From positions 1 through 52,927 of the forward strand of contig NZ_AUFN01000002.1 of assembly GCF_000426525.1 (NCBI RefSeq): a stretch of 52,927 nucleotides of DNA, given 5' to 3'. The stretch comes from Nocardioides alkalitolerans DSM 16699 (GTDB lineage Bacteria > Actinomycetota > Actinomycetes > Propionibacteriales > Nocardioidaceae). The notes beneath the pieces were generated by a model, which saw only the letters and a program-made list of their open reading frames with translations, made no database searches and was not told where the DNA came from. Of this stretch, positions 1 to 8,007 are shown one piece after another. Both the position numbers and the translations under genes were made by a program. Position 1 is the stretch's first letter, and the number at the start of each line of letters is the position of its first letter.

Positions 1-109
1 TCCGGGCACTCCACCGGCCCCCGTCATCAGAACCTGCCCGGGGAGGGCGAAAAACGGTCGGCAACGCAGAAGCCCACCACCCGGCCCCGGCGCAGAGAGG
101 AGCCCTCAC

Positions 110-1213
110 ATGAGGCTCACCATCGCAACCCCCGCCGACGTCGCGGCCACCGTGCCCGTCGTGCTCGGCTTCGACCCGACCGACTCCCTCGTGGTGCTCA
201 GCGTCGGCGGCAACCCGTCAACCGGTGGGGGAAGTGGCCCGCACCTGCGGATCGACCACCCCCACGACGCGGAAGCCGTTCTGCAGGTCGCAACCTCCAT
301 CGGCGGCGTCGCGGCCCAGCACGGCACCCCCGAGACCATGTGGGTCCTGGCGTCCTTCACCGAGGACCAGAACGACGCCCGCGACGCCCTGCTCGGCGTG
401 GCCGCCATGCTCACGACCGGGAAGATCGGCCCCGTCCTGCAGATCACCGGCGACCGGTGGATCGACCACGGCGACCTCCTCGACCCCGAGACCAACCCCC
501 AGACGAACCGAGACCTGCACGCCGCCGGGATCATCACCCGCCCCAGTGGGCCCGTCACCCAGGCCGACCACGACCGTTTCACCGCCCCCGCGATCGCGGA
601 CGGTCGCCGTGCCCCCGCGCCCAGCCGCGCCGAGGCCGGGGCGCACCTGCTCCCCACCGCCCACGACCAGCAGGGCCACGACCGGCTGGCCGACCTCATT
701 GCAGATCGCCGGGCCGCCGTCGGCACCGACCGGCTGCGGCTGCGCCTCGAGCCCACAGCGGATGAGGTGGGGGAGTGGGGCCACGAGGAGGCCAGGTGGC
801 TGCGCGCCGTCGTCGCGCAGTGGCGGACCTACCGGACGCCGCTCGCCGACCACGACGTGGCCCGCATCGTCGTCGACGTCGCGAACGGGACCCTGCGCGA
901 CGTCGTCACCTGCGGTCTGCGCCGTGACACCGCCAGCGTCGACCACGACCTGTGGGCCGACGTCGCCCGACGTGTCCCCGCCGAGCACGCCACGGTCCCG
1001 CTGATCCTGGCCGGACTCACCGCCTGGCTCCAGGGCCACGGCGCGCTCGCCTGGATCGCCTACGACCTGGCCAACGTCGGTGCCCGCGACCAGGCGCCCG
1101 CCGGAGCAGATGACGGGGTCGCGGCGTCCGGTCTCGCGGGCCTCCTGCGCGACGTCCTCACGAACGCAGTCCCGCCCACGACGTGGGAGAAGTTCGCGGC
1201 CGCCCTCCGCTGA
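110..1213 (+). CDS. DUF4192 domain protein
   Basis: A 367-aa soluble protein. The N-terminus (TPADVAATVPVVLGFDPTDSLVVLSV) has the diagnostic opening of DUF4192 proteins, and the C-terminal stretch around residues 290-340 (GLTAWLQGHGALAWIAYDLA) matches the family's second conserved block. DUF4192 proteins are common in actinobacteria and frequent on their mobile elements; their biochemical role is unknown. The ATG is preceded by the purine-rich site GAGAGGAG at about 94-101, which supports this start. The gene is followed by a strong hairpin terminator at 1226-1262, so it is probably transcribed alone. Family assignment is confident; function is not. Confidence 0.85.
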   Translation: MRLTIATPADVAATVPVVLGFDPTDSLVVLSVGGNPSTGGGSGPHLRIDHPHDAEAVLQVATSIGGVAAQHGTPETMWVLASFTEDQNDARDALLGVAAMLTTGKIGPVLQITGDRWIDHGDLLDPETNPQTNRDLHAAGIITRPSGPVTQADHDRFTAPAIADGRRAPAPSRAEAGAHLLPTAHDQQGHDRLADLIADRRAAVGTDRLRLRLEPTADEVGEWGHEEARWLRAVVAQWRTYRTPLADHDVARIVVDVANGTLRDVVTCGLRRDTASVDHDLWADVARRVPAEHATVPLILAGLTAWLQGHGALAWIAYDLANVGARDQAPAGADDGVAASGLAGLLRDVLTNAVPPTTWEKFAAALR

Positions 1214-1225
1214 CGCTCACACGTG

Positions 1226-1262
1226 CCCGGACCGCCAGGACACACGACCCTGGCGGTCCGGG
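1226..1262 (+). terminator. Strong hairpin terminator after the DUF4192 gene
   Basis: A perfect 14-bp inverted repeat (arms 1226-1239 and 1249-1262, 9-nt loop) lies 12 bp past the stop codon. No T-run follows, as is usual in high-GC actinobacteria. Confidence 0.8.
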
Positions 1263-1525
1263 TCCACCGCATCCGGGCGACCTGCGGGGTGGTGCCGGTC
1301 GGCCCGGGATCGACCCGGACCGACCGGCCACGCCACCAGCTGCCCACCCCTGCAGCGAACGCGCCCCACCACCATCGACACAACGAGGGTACTGGCACAC
1401 CGCCGCGCCGGCGGTCCTGGCTCGCCAGCTCACCAACCCCGCCACGACACCCGGCCCCCAACCCCAGGGGGCCGCGTGACAGCCCCTCAACAGACCAGAA
1501 CCAGACCCGGGAAAGCGGGGGTCTT

Positions 1526-1660
1526 CCTTGCTCCCAACGCCGCAATCGTTCTACGGCCGCACCCGCAGGCGAAGGGCAAGACATGCCGGCCCCGCTCCGC
1601 TCCAGCCGGCCCTTCACCTACGACCACGACCGCGATCCGCGGCAGTTGTTGGGAGCAAGG
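1526..1660 (+). ncRNA. Candidate structured RNA in the 510-bp gap before the small gene and ssb
   Basis: The gap 1214-1723 holds no convincing gene. Inside it, a perfect 13-bp arm at 1526-1538 is complementary to 1648-1660. The helix continues with 5 bp more (1539-1543 with 1639-1643) after a 4-nt bulge. Between the arms are further complementary segments: GAAGGG near 1571 with CCCTTC near 1611, and CCGG with CCGG inside it. This could be a non-coding RNA, a leader upstream of the 1724 gene, or a structured DNA site such as a single-strand origin. The pairing is seen directly; the role is inference. Confidence 0.45.
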
Positions 1661-1723
1661 GGACAGACCGGTCCACCAGCCCCACCAGCACTCAGCACCC
1701 CGACCGAGAGAGGGAGACGGCCG

Positions 1724-1933
1724 ATGCGGATCAGCGACCAGGCCCAGGCCGCCGCTCGAGCGCAGCGCGCTCTCACTGCCCTTGAGAGCCACCCGGCCAC
1801 CAACCGGACCCAGCTCGGCGCCGCGCGCGAGCTGCTCAACACCACCCGCAACCACCACAACCCGGCCACCGTCCGCGGCGCGCTCACCGCGCTCGAGGAC
1901 CTCGCCGCCGCGGTCGGCGGCCGCCCCAGCTGA
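1724..1933 (+). CDS. Small helical hypothetical protein
   Basis: A 69-aa alanine-rich, mostly helical protein with no membrane segment and no recognised domain. The start chosen is the ATG preceded by the Shine-Dalgarno-like GAGAGAGGGAGA at about 1707-1718; the longer upstream extension in the same frame is proline/arginine-rich and looks non-coding. It ends about 110 bp before ssb and may be co-transcribed with it. The strong ribosome site and typical third-position GC support a real gene; the function is unknown. Confidence 0.6.
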   Translation: MRISDQAQAAARAQRALTALESHPATNRTQLGAARELLNTTRNHHNPATVRGALTALEDLAAAVGGRPS

Positions 1934-1982
1934 CACCACTAGCCAGCCACCTCAGCCACACCACGCGGGTCCGTGCCTACGG

Positions 1983-1998
1983 ACCTCAGTACCTCAGT
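1983..1998 (+). repeat. Duplicated 8-mer in the ssb leader
   Basis: ACCTCAGT occurs twice in direct tandem (1983-1990, 1991-1998), followed by ACCTCCC. The 9-mer TCAGTACCT formed at each junction recurs once at about 51138, just after the replication gene. A regulatory or replication-protein binding role is possible but unproven. Confidence 0.45.
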
Positions 1999-2046
1999 AC
2001 CTCCCGGATACCCCCGGGGGAAACCCTTCAGGAAGGAACCACCGCC

Positions 2047-2496
2047 ATGAGCACCACCGTCATCACGTTCGCCGGCAACGCCGCAGCCGACCCCGAGCTG
2101 CGCTACACCCCGCAGGGCAAGGCCGTCGCCAACCTCCGGGTCCTGGTCAACCGCCGCGTCCGCAACAACACGGGCCAGGGGGCGGGGGAGTGGGAGGACG
2201 CCGAGCCCACCGCCCACAACGTCACCGTGTGGGGCCAGCCGGCCGAGAACGTCGCCGAGTCCATCACGCGTGGCGACCGGGTCCTGGTCCACGGCTACGT
2301 CGAGACCGAGACCTGGACGGATCGTGAGTCCGGGGAGAAGCGCACCCGCGACGTCGTCGTGGTCAACGAGCGCGACGGCGAGATCGGCGCGTCCCTGTCC
2401 TACGCCACCGCCGAGCTCGAGAAGAACCCCCGCCGCACCGCCAGCGGCACCAGCAGCGACAACGGGGGCGACAACGGGGGCGGCGCCGGCAGCTGA
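2047..2496 (+). CDS. ssb: Single-stranded DNA-binding protein
   Basis: A 149-aa OB-fold SSB. Residues 1-110 show the family pattern: TVITFAGNAAADPELRYTPQGKAVANLRVLVN, then the VTVWGQPAENVAESITRGDRVLVHGYVE block. The C-terminal tail is short and ends GGDNGGGAGS; the usual acidic tip of SSBs (DDDIPF-like), which binds partner proteins, is absent. That suggests a plasmid SSB that coats single-stranded DNA during transfer or replication without recruiting the host SSB interactome. The ribosome site AGGAAGGA lies about 8 bp before the ATG. The leader carries a duplicated 8-mer (see repeat at 1983). Confidence 0.93.
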   Translation: MSTTVITFAGNAAADPELRYTPQGKAVANLRVLVNRRVRNNTGQGAGEWEDAEPTAHNVTVWGQPAENVAESITRGDRVLVHGYVETETWTDRESGEKRTRDVVVVNERDGEIGASLSYATAELEKNPRRTASGTSSDNGGDNGGGAGS

Positions 2497-2580
2497 GGGC
2501 GACCAGCCGGGACGAGGGCCGGCCAGCTCGGGCGGGAGGGTGTTTCGTGGGGATCTGCGCCCCGCGGAGCACCCTCCCCG

Positions 2581-2642
2581 CCGTGGGGAACAGCGCGGGG
2601 CACCCCGGGGGCCGTGGGGAACAGCGCGGGGCACCCCGGGGG
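2581..2642 (+). repeat. Two tandem copies of a 31-bp GC-rich repeat
   Basis: A 31-bp unit beginning CCGTGGGGAACAGCGCGGGG is present twice without interruption (2581-2611 and 2612-2642), followed by a partial third start (CCGTGAGA). It lies in the 245-bp gap between ssb and the methyltransferase gene and is non-coding. It may have arisen by slippage, or may be a protein-binding array. Confidence 0.85.
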
Positions 2643-2729
2643 CCGTGAGACCGGATGCCCAACCAGGGGCGACACCTAGGTCCCGGTGACAAGTTGGCGA
2701 TCCTCAGTGTGCCGCTGTTCGTCGCGGTC

Positions 2730-2742
2730 TAAAGTTCTGTCG
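2730..2742 (+). promoter_or_regulatory. Probable -10 element giving a leaderless restriction-modification transcript
   Basis: TAAAGT at 2730-2735 ends 6 bases before the GTG start at 2742, and there is no Shine-Dalgarno sequence. This is the layout of leaderless actinobacterial genes. No clear -35 is visible. Confidence 0.4.
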
Positions 2743-4490
2743 TGGACGCTCTCGGTGCTAGTCAGCTGGTACTTGCCGCCCGGGAGCTGGGCGCCCGCGG
2801 GTCGCGCTCAACGGTCGGCTCGGCCGACCCCGCCGCCGAGTTGACCCCCACCGCCGCCGCTGTTCTCGCCGCCGTGCCCGCCTGGTGGTCAGCGCGAGCG
2901 TCAGCAGCGGGGTTGTCCGGCGCCTGGCTAGATGTCCACAGCGCGGTCTCTGCCGAACCACCGCTCGAGCTCAGCGAGGAAGCGCCTCCGCTGGAACCGT
3001 CATGGGGGCCGTTGCGGCCCGATGAACTGGGATCCGCATACGTCGCTGCCCTTGATCCCGGCGTGCGAGCTCGACACGGGCGGCACTACACCCCCAACGC
3101 GCTTGCCACCCAGCTCTGGGAGATGGCTCGAGCCGGCTTGGGGCGCCGGCACTACGGAATGGAGCTGACCGGGCTCGTTCGCGACCCCGCCTGCGGGTCC
3201 GGAGCGCTGCTCCTTCCCGCTCTACGAGAGCACTTGGCGGCCAGCGTTGCCACGGATCCGCAGATCGTTCTGGCGGGCCTGCCTTCCCGTATCGAGGGAA
3301 TCGACGCCGACCCAGCTGCGGTCTGGATCGCGAACGTGGTTCTAGCCGCCGAGATGCTGCCCACCTTGATGCGTGTGCCCGCCGCGCGGCGACGGCCCCT
3401 ACCCGCCCTCGCGCGAGTGGGTGACGGACTCGCACCGGCCCCCCCCGCTCTTGCGGTCCTTATGAACCCGCCGTACGGCCGTGTCCGACTCTCGGCCACG
3501 GACCGCGAGCGGTTCGCCGATGTCCTCTACGGACACGCCAATCTCTACGCCATCTTCATGGCTGCCGCGCATCAGAGCCTCGACGACGCCGGAGTCCTCG
3601 CCGCCCTGGTCCCGACGTCATTCACCGCAGGCCGCTACTTCGAGCCGCTGCGACGCTTACTCGCGGGCGACACCCGCATGCAGTCGATCCGTTTCGTTGA
3701 AGACCGCTCCGGCGTTTTTGGGTCGGTGCTGCAAGAGACGTGTCTCGCCGTGTTCACGCGCAAGCGCGTACGCAGGACCACAGTGACGAGCGCTGGATCC
3801 AGAGTCTCGGAGATCGCCACGATCGCGACACCGCGGGGCGGCCGGCCGTGGGTCCTGCCACGCCGGGCTGACCTCGCACCCATCGCGGCCGGATCTTCCA
3901 CCCTGCCCCTTCGACTCTCGGACCTGGGCTGGCGAGTCACAACCGGACCGTTGGTGTGGAACAGAAGACGCGACGATCTGCACCAACACCCAGCCCGATC
4001 ACGACGCCCGGTGCTCTGGGCCGCGGACCTCGACGGCGGACGGATCCACCGCGACCCCGCCCGAGCTGCGCTGCGCTACCTCACCATCCGCGACGACAAC
4101 GACGCCCGCCTGATGGTTCTCACCGAACCCTCGGTATTGGTTCAGCGCACAACCTCACCCGAGCAGCGGCGCCGGCTCGTCTCAGCTGTGCTGAGCCCCG
4201 AGACTCTGACCGATTGGGGCGGCGGCGTCGTCGTCGAGAACCACGTCAACGTGTTGCGACCCCGACAGGAAGGCCCCGCCATCTCCGCGCAGCTGCTGGG
4301 TCGACTTCTTGCCACCACGACGCTTGACAGCCTGACCCGATGCATCTCCGGGTCTGTCGCGCTGTCCGCGTACGAGCTCGAGGCGTTGCCGTTTCCAAGC
4401 CTCGAGGTGCTCGACCAGTTGTCGGTTCTGCCCGATGACGAGTTCGAAGCGGCTGTCCGCGGTCTTTATCACCTGGACGGCTCCCGATGA
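2742..4490 (+). CDS. N6-adenine DNA methyltransferase of a BsuBI/PstI-type restriction-modification system
   Basis: A 582-aa enzyme that would methylate adenine in the system's recognition site using S-adenosylmethionine. Motif I (DPACGSG, residues 148-154) is the AdoMet-binding loop, motif IV NPPYGR (242-247) is the catalytic N6-adenine signature, and GRHYTPNALATQL (113-125) is the typical lead-in of this methyltransferase class. The last codons overlap the endonuclease gene by 4 bp (ATGA), so the two are translationally coupled, with methylase made first. The start is a GTG without a ribosome site, behind a -10-like TAAAGT. Methyltransferase identity is near certain; the target sequence cannot be read from the protein by eye. 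Confidence 0.92.
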   Translation: MDALGASQLVLAARELGARGSRSTVGSADPAAELTPTAAAVLAAVPAWWSARASAAGLSGAWLDVHSAVSAEPPLELSEEAPPLEPSWGPLRPDELGSAYVAALDPGVRARHGRHYTPNALATQLWEMARAGLGRRHYGMELTGLVRDPACGSGALLLPALREHLAASVATDPQIVLAGLPSRIEGIDADPAAVWIANVVLAAEMLPTLMRVPAARRRPLPALARVGDGLAPAPPALAVLMNPPYGRVRLSATDRERFADVLYGHANLYAIFMAAAHQSLDDAGVLAALVPTSFTAGRYFEPLRRLLAGDTRMQSIRFVEDRSGVFGSVLQETCLAVFTRKRVRRTTVTSAGSRVSEIATIATPRGGRPWVLPRRADLAPIAAGSSTLPLRLSDLGWRVTTGPLVWNRRRDDLHQHPARSRRPVLWAADLDGGRIHRDPARAALRYLTIRDDNDARLMVLTEPSVLVQRTTSPEQRRRLVSAVLSPETLTDWGGGVVVENHVNVLRPRQEGPAISAQLLGRLLATTTLDSLTRCISGSVALSAYELEALPFPSLEVLDQLSVLPDDEFEAAVRGLYHLDGSR

Positions 4491-5905
4491 GGCCAGTCAT
4501 CACCCGGGCGTTCGCGGTAGAACGACTCGCTCAGATCTTCCCGCGAGCCGCTTCTGACACGGTGATGTCTAGCCCCGTCGCGGGCATGGCGGTGGCCGCA
4601 ATGATCTATGTAGACGCAATCGCACCTCAGGCAGGGTCTCCCAGCGTCTGGGCCAGGCCATCGACGGTGATGTGGATGTCGGAAGCCACGCTCGAGCACG
4701 CTTCGGATGACAATCGGCGGGACTGGCGCATTGCGGCTGCGAAGAGCCGCAGAGCAGCAGCTGATCTTGTCCAAGAGTGGGGGATCGAGTTCAACCCCTC
4801 CTACGCGGACAACAGTCGCGAGACAATTCGCGACGAAACGTTCCACAAGTGGCTGGAGTCGGGTGCTGTGCGGCGCCGATCAGACAAGGCCACCTCCTAC
4901 CCCGGCCCCATATGGGCTCTAGAGGACGACTTCGCAGACCTCTTCGACCCGTCGCTGACGCAAGATGAGTTCGACGCCGCCGTCGAGACCTGGCGCGATC
5001 GTCATCTCTCGCCGGGCGCGAAGTTGAAGGCTGCCTTCGCGACTTACGAGAAGCGAGACCAGTCCGCTGTCCGTGTCCAGCTCCCCGGCGGCATCACCCG
5101 CACGCTCGAGCCCGGCATCGCCTCCCTGATCCTGAAGGGCGTCATCGAGGGATGGGCCCCGCTCCGTCTGGGGAAGCCCGTTGTCGTCGCCATCAGCGAG
5201 CCAGGAGAGAAACTCTTTGCTGGTGACAACGACCTGCTCCGGTTTCTCGGCATCACCATCAACCCTTCAACGCTTCTCCCGGACGCAGTATTAGCCGACC
5301 TGAAGCCAGATCCAGTTGTGTTTTGGATCATCGAAGCCGTCAACAGCGACGGGCCTATCGACGATGCCCGCCGAGCGAAACTCGAGACGTGGGCCGCGGC
5401 GCAAGGTATCGACCCCGAGCACTGTCGTTTCCTGACTGCGTTCCGTTCTCGCGCTGACGCCGCTGCGCGGAAGAGACTCAAAGACCTGGCAGCGGGCACG
5501 TTTGCCTGGTTCGCCGACGAGCCGACACACGAACTAGCTTGGCGCGATCTAGCTGAAGACTCGGAGGCTGCGGGTCTACCCGGCTTGGGTGGCGACCAAG
5601 ACCCACATGGAGTTGACGTCGTCGAGGTCGCAGCTGCGACGACGCAGTCCGATGGCATCCGCACCGAGAGAATCACTACCGCCACGGACGATACCAACTA
5701 TCTCGGTGGCTCCGGAACCTCGGAATACTACGAGTATCGATGCCCGTGCGGCGACGGAAAGATTGTCGAAGAGCACGAGAATATTCCAGGAAACCGCGAG
5801 CATTACGTGCGAATGGACTGCGGGAAATGTCGCGAGGAATGGGTGTTTGTGCTTGACAAGGGCGTGCGGCAGTGGCTCATTCGACGCGCAGACTCGAAGC
5901 CTTAA
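4487..5905 (+). CDS. BsuBI/PstI-family restriction endonuclease
   Basis: A 472-aa protein. Residues 264-320 carry the BsuBI/PstI C-terminal nuclease pattern: LPDAVLADL (D266), then WIIEAVNSDGPID (E283), then FLTAFRSR, which together form the metal-binding PD-(D/E)XK-like core of these type IIP enzymes. The N-terminal part (about 90-260) fits the family's DNA-recognition region. The gene overlaps the methyltransferase by 4 bp. An unusual C-terminal extension of about 100 residues (365-472) contains CPC and, some 30 residues on, CGKC, which may form a zinc ribbon not expected in classical PstI. The extension may aid DNA binding. Overall assignment is good; the extension's role is inference. Confidence 0.88.
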   Translation: MRPVITRAFAVERLAQIFPRAASDTVMSSPVAGMAVAAMIYVDAIAPQAGSPSVWARPSTVMWMSEATLEHASDDNRRDWRIAAAKSRRAAADLVQEWGIEFNPSYADNSRETIRDETFHKWLESGAVRRRSDKATSYPGPIWALEDDFADLFDPSLTQDEFDAAVETWRDRHLSPGAKLKAAFATYEKRDQSAVRVQLPGGITRTLEPGIASLILKGVIEGWAPLRLGKPVVVAISEPGEKLFAGDNDLLRFLGITINPSTLLPDAVLADLKPDPVVFWIIEAVNSDGPIDDARRAKLETWAAAQGIDPEHCRFLTAFRSRADAAARKRLKDLAAGTFAWFADEPTHELAWRDLAEDSEAAGLPGLGGDQDPHGVDVVEVAAATTQSDGIRTERITTATDDTNYLGGSGTSEYYEYRCPCGDGKIVEEHENIPGNREHYVRMDCGKCREEWVFVLDKGVRQWLIRRADSKP

Positions 5906-5964
5906 GCCGATTTTCCTGGGTATAGCTGGACTTGATCCCAGTCTTACGCGCGCGGCGGCAAGGG

Positions 5965-6630
5965 TCAGTTCCAGAGATCCTCGCCGGTCGCCTTCTTGAG
6001 GTCTGACTTGACTTTCCCTCCAGTTTTACCCACGAGATGCTTGACCAGCTCGTAGTAGTCCGTTACGTCCTTCTTGTGGACGGCGCTGGCAGCTGCGCCT
6101 CGGTGTGCGATGGAGCCGCGCAGGCTGACGAAGTCATCTAGTTTTTTCGATGCTCTGTCCGCGCTCATGCCCTCCCAAGACCAGGTTTGCGACATTCCCG
6201 ATATTCCAAGCGCGCGACTGAACAGGTCGTCGATCTGCCCTGTTTTGGGTGTGTTGAGTCTTCGGTTTCGTTCGGTCTGCAGGTCCGTCAGTCGATTCTC
6301 CAGAACGGGGCGCCACCCATCTCCCGCCAGGCGCCACATTGCTAGCTGGTCGTGGTCTTCGTCGAGTTCCTTGGCGACCTGCTTTCGCAAGTCCTTCGGC
6401 AGTGATGCCGCGTCGGGCGCTTTTTGGACGAGGAATTCGAGGCCCTCGGCAGCAATATCCTCGCAGTAGGCCTCCCATATTGCTGTCAGTAGAACAACTG
6501 CCGCTTTGTGGAGAACCTCAACCTGGTGCTTCCGTCCAGGCTGGTCGCCTGCGATTGACCCGTGAATCTCAAGAAGGCGGTCAATGTCTTCGCAGCTTGT
6601 GTTGAACGCCTTACGTGCCTTGGATGCCAT
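5965..6630 (-). CDS. HEPN-domain (RiboL-PSP-HEPN-like) putative RNase
   Basis: A 221-aa all-helical protein. The motif RGSIAH (R171 to H176) is the R-X4-H active site of HEPN ribonucleases, and the N-terminal helix LLTAIWEAYCEDIAAE (48-63) matches the MAE_28990/MAE_18760 (RiboL-PSP-HEPN) subfamily. These proteins act as RNA-cleaving toxins or abortive-infection effectors and cluster with restriction systems. It lies tail-to-tail with the endonuclease gene (60-bp gap), forming a defence block. No antitoxin partner is adjacent, so it may be a stand-alone effector. Family call is good; activity is inferred from the intact motif. Confidence 0.8.
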   Translation of the reverse strand: MASKARKAFNTSCEDIDRLLEIHGSIAGDQPGRKHQVEVLHKAAVVLLTAIWEAYCEDIAAEGLEFLVQKAPDAASLPKDLRKQVAKELDEDHDQLAMWRLAGDGWRPVLENRLTDLQTERNRRLNTPKTGQIDDLFSRALGISGMSQTWSWEGMSADRASKKLDDFVSLRGSIAHRGAAASAVHKKDVTDYYELVKHLVGKTGGKVKSDLKKATGEDLWN

Positions 6631-6838
6631 GGACTCTTGTTTACACCCGCCTTGAGGTGCAGAGACGGAGTATGGCCAAAGTGTGTGCGCAAATTTTGAG
6701 CCGCCGCGTTTTCTGGCGCTAGGACCTCAAACGATCGGTTCCCGTTCGCAGACACCCCGGTTGTCCGGATGTGCTGCCAGCAGTCTCACGTGGGGACTTG
6801 CGTCCTTCAGTCCGCTTTCGTGCGGGGCCGGCGTTGGC

Positions 6839-7888
6839 ATGATTCGTGTCGTGGGTACGACTACCGGACAAGACGACGTCGAGCTGGCGACTGGCGCCGG
6901 CAATCGAGCCGTTGATGACGCGGTTGAGGAGGGCTCCGGGGCCGGTGGCGAGCCGACGTGGCTGACGCAACCCGACGCTGCTGCGCTGGTGGGTTGCTCG
7001 ATCGCAGTCATCGATTGGCACAGCCGGCGCCCTGAGTCGCTGTTACGCACCCGCCCTCGCCATGGGAGCCGTCCGACGTTGGAGGCGGAGTCGGTGCGGG
7101 AGTTCGCCGCGTGGTGGGCCGAGCGCGAACGGGCGAAGCGGGCGCGTCGTCGGCGGCGCGACGAGCTGGCCGAGCGCGAGCTCGCCCGGCGCGCCGACCC
7201 CGGACCTCGACGAGGACCGGAACCCCCACAGGAGTGCGTGGCAACCATCGAGGCGGCGGTCGCCCTCGACATGACCCGCGCCCACGTGCTGAAGATGCTC
7301 AGGACCGGCGTCCTGGACGGGGTGAAGCAGGGACGCCGGTGGTGGGTCGCCGAGACCTCGCTACAGCAGATGCTCGACGAACGCGCCCGGTGGGCGACCT
7401 TCGAAGAGACCGCCCGCATCGCCGGCTGCACCACCGCCAAAGTCGCCGAGGCCGTCCGAGACGGGATCCTCACCCAACGCGACCCAGGTGCCCCGGTGCC
7501 GACCGTTCTACGTACCGATATTCCCGGCCTGGTCGAGCACCTCGCGAAGGCGACGCCGCCGTGGGGAGCCACGCTCCGCGCTGTCCGCCGCAGCACGCGC
7601 CTTCCCAGCGGGGAGTACATGTCGCAGACGCGGCTCGCCGAGATTGTGGCGCAGGTCCTCGGGCCCTGCACCCGCGTGACCATTGCCCGGGTCGAACGCT
7701 CACCGACCCCTCCCGCCAGCCGCGACCTGCTGCGCGTGGCTACCTGCATGGCCGCAGCCCTCGGCCTCGACGCCGACGAGGGCGCCCAGGACCTCGGCCG
7801 CCACCCCGCGGCTCTCGACCTCACATCCGACGACCTCCGTCGCCTGCGCAAAGACTCAGGAGCGTCAGCTCGCCGCGGTGACCCGTGA
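6839..7888 (+). CDS. Multi-HTH putative DNA-binding regulator
   Basis: About 349 aa. Three consecutive segments resemble MerR/excisionase-type winged helices: LTQPDAAALVGCSIAVIDW, CVATIEAAVALDMTRAHVL followed by VKQGRRWWV, and ATFEETARIAGCTTAKVAEAV. A C-terminal segment (MSQTRLAEIVAQVLG, then TIARVERS) looks like a Cro/XRE helix-turn-helix. A basic linker (AERERAKRARRRRRDELAE) separates the first two. The start is uncertain: ATG 6839, or GTG 6851, which would sit 7 bases after a CATGAT -10-like element and be leaderless. Likely an element-encoded regulator or replication/transfer accessory; no exact family recognised. Confidence 0.65.
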   Translation: MIRVVGTTTGQDDVELATGAGNRAVDDAVEEGSGAGGEPTWLTQPDAAALVGCSIAVIDWHSRRPESLLRTRPRHGSRPTLEAESVREFAAWWAERERAKRARRRRRDELAERELARRADPGPRRGPEPPQECVATIEAAVALDMTRAHVLKMLRTGVLDGVKQGRRWWVAETSLQQMLDERARWATFEETARIAGCTTAKVAEAVRDGILTQRDPGAPVPTVLRTDIPGLVEHLAKATPPWGATLRAVRRSTRLPSGEYMSQTRLAEIVAQVLGPCTRVTIARVERSPTPPASRDLLRVATCMAAALGLDADEGAQDLGRHPAALDLTSDDLRRLRKDSGASARRGDP

Positions 7889-8007
7889 GGTTCGTCATCT
7901 GTGGTCGTCGTGGGCTGTCCGCGTTTGCTCCGCCTACTCCAGGGGTCGGTTCGTCGTTCGTGGGTCGGCACTGAACCCTCGCTAGACGAGGGGCGGCTCG
8001 TCGACGC

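Noticed and set aside
218..1039. Long open frames opposite or overlapping the DUF4192 gene
   Set aside because: High-GC shadow frames with Gly/Arg/Pro-rich products; the sense frame has a clear domain and ribosome site.
1223..1723. N-terminal extension of the 69-aa protein into a 236-aa product
   Set aside because: The extension crosses the terminator hairpin and structured element and is Pro/Arg/His-rich; the internal ATG has the good ribosome site.
2581..2642. CRISPR array
   Set aside because: The two 31-bp copies are directly adjacent with no spacers.
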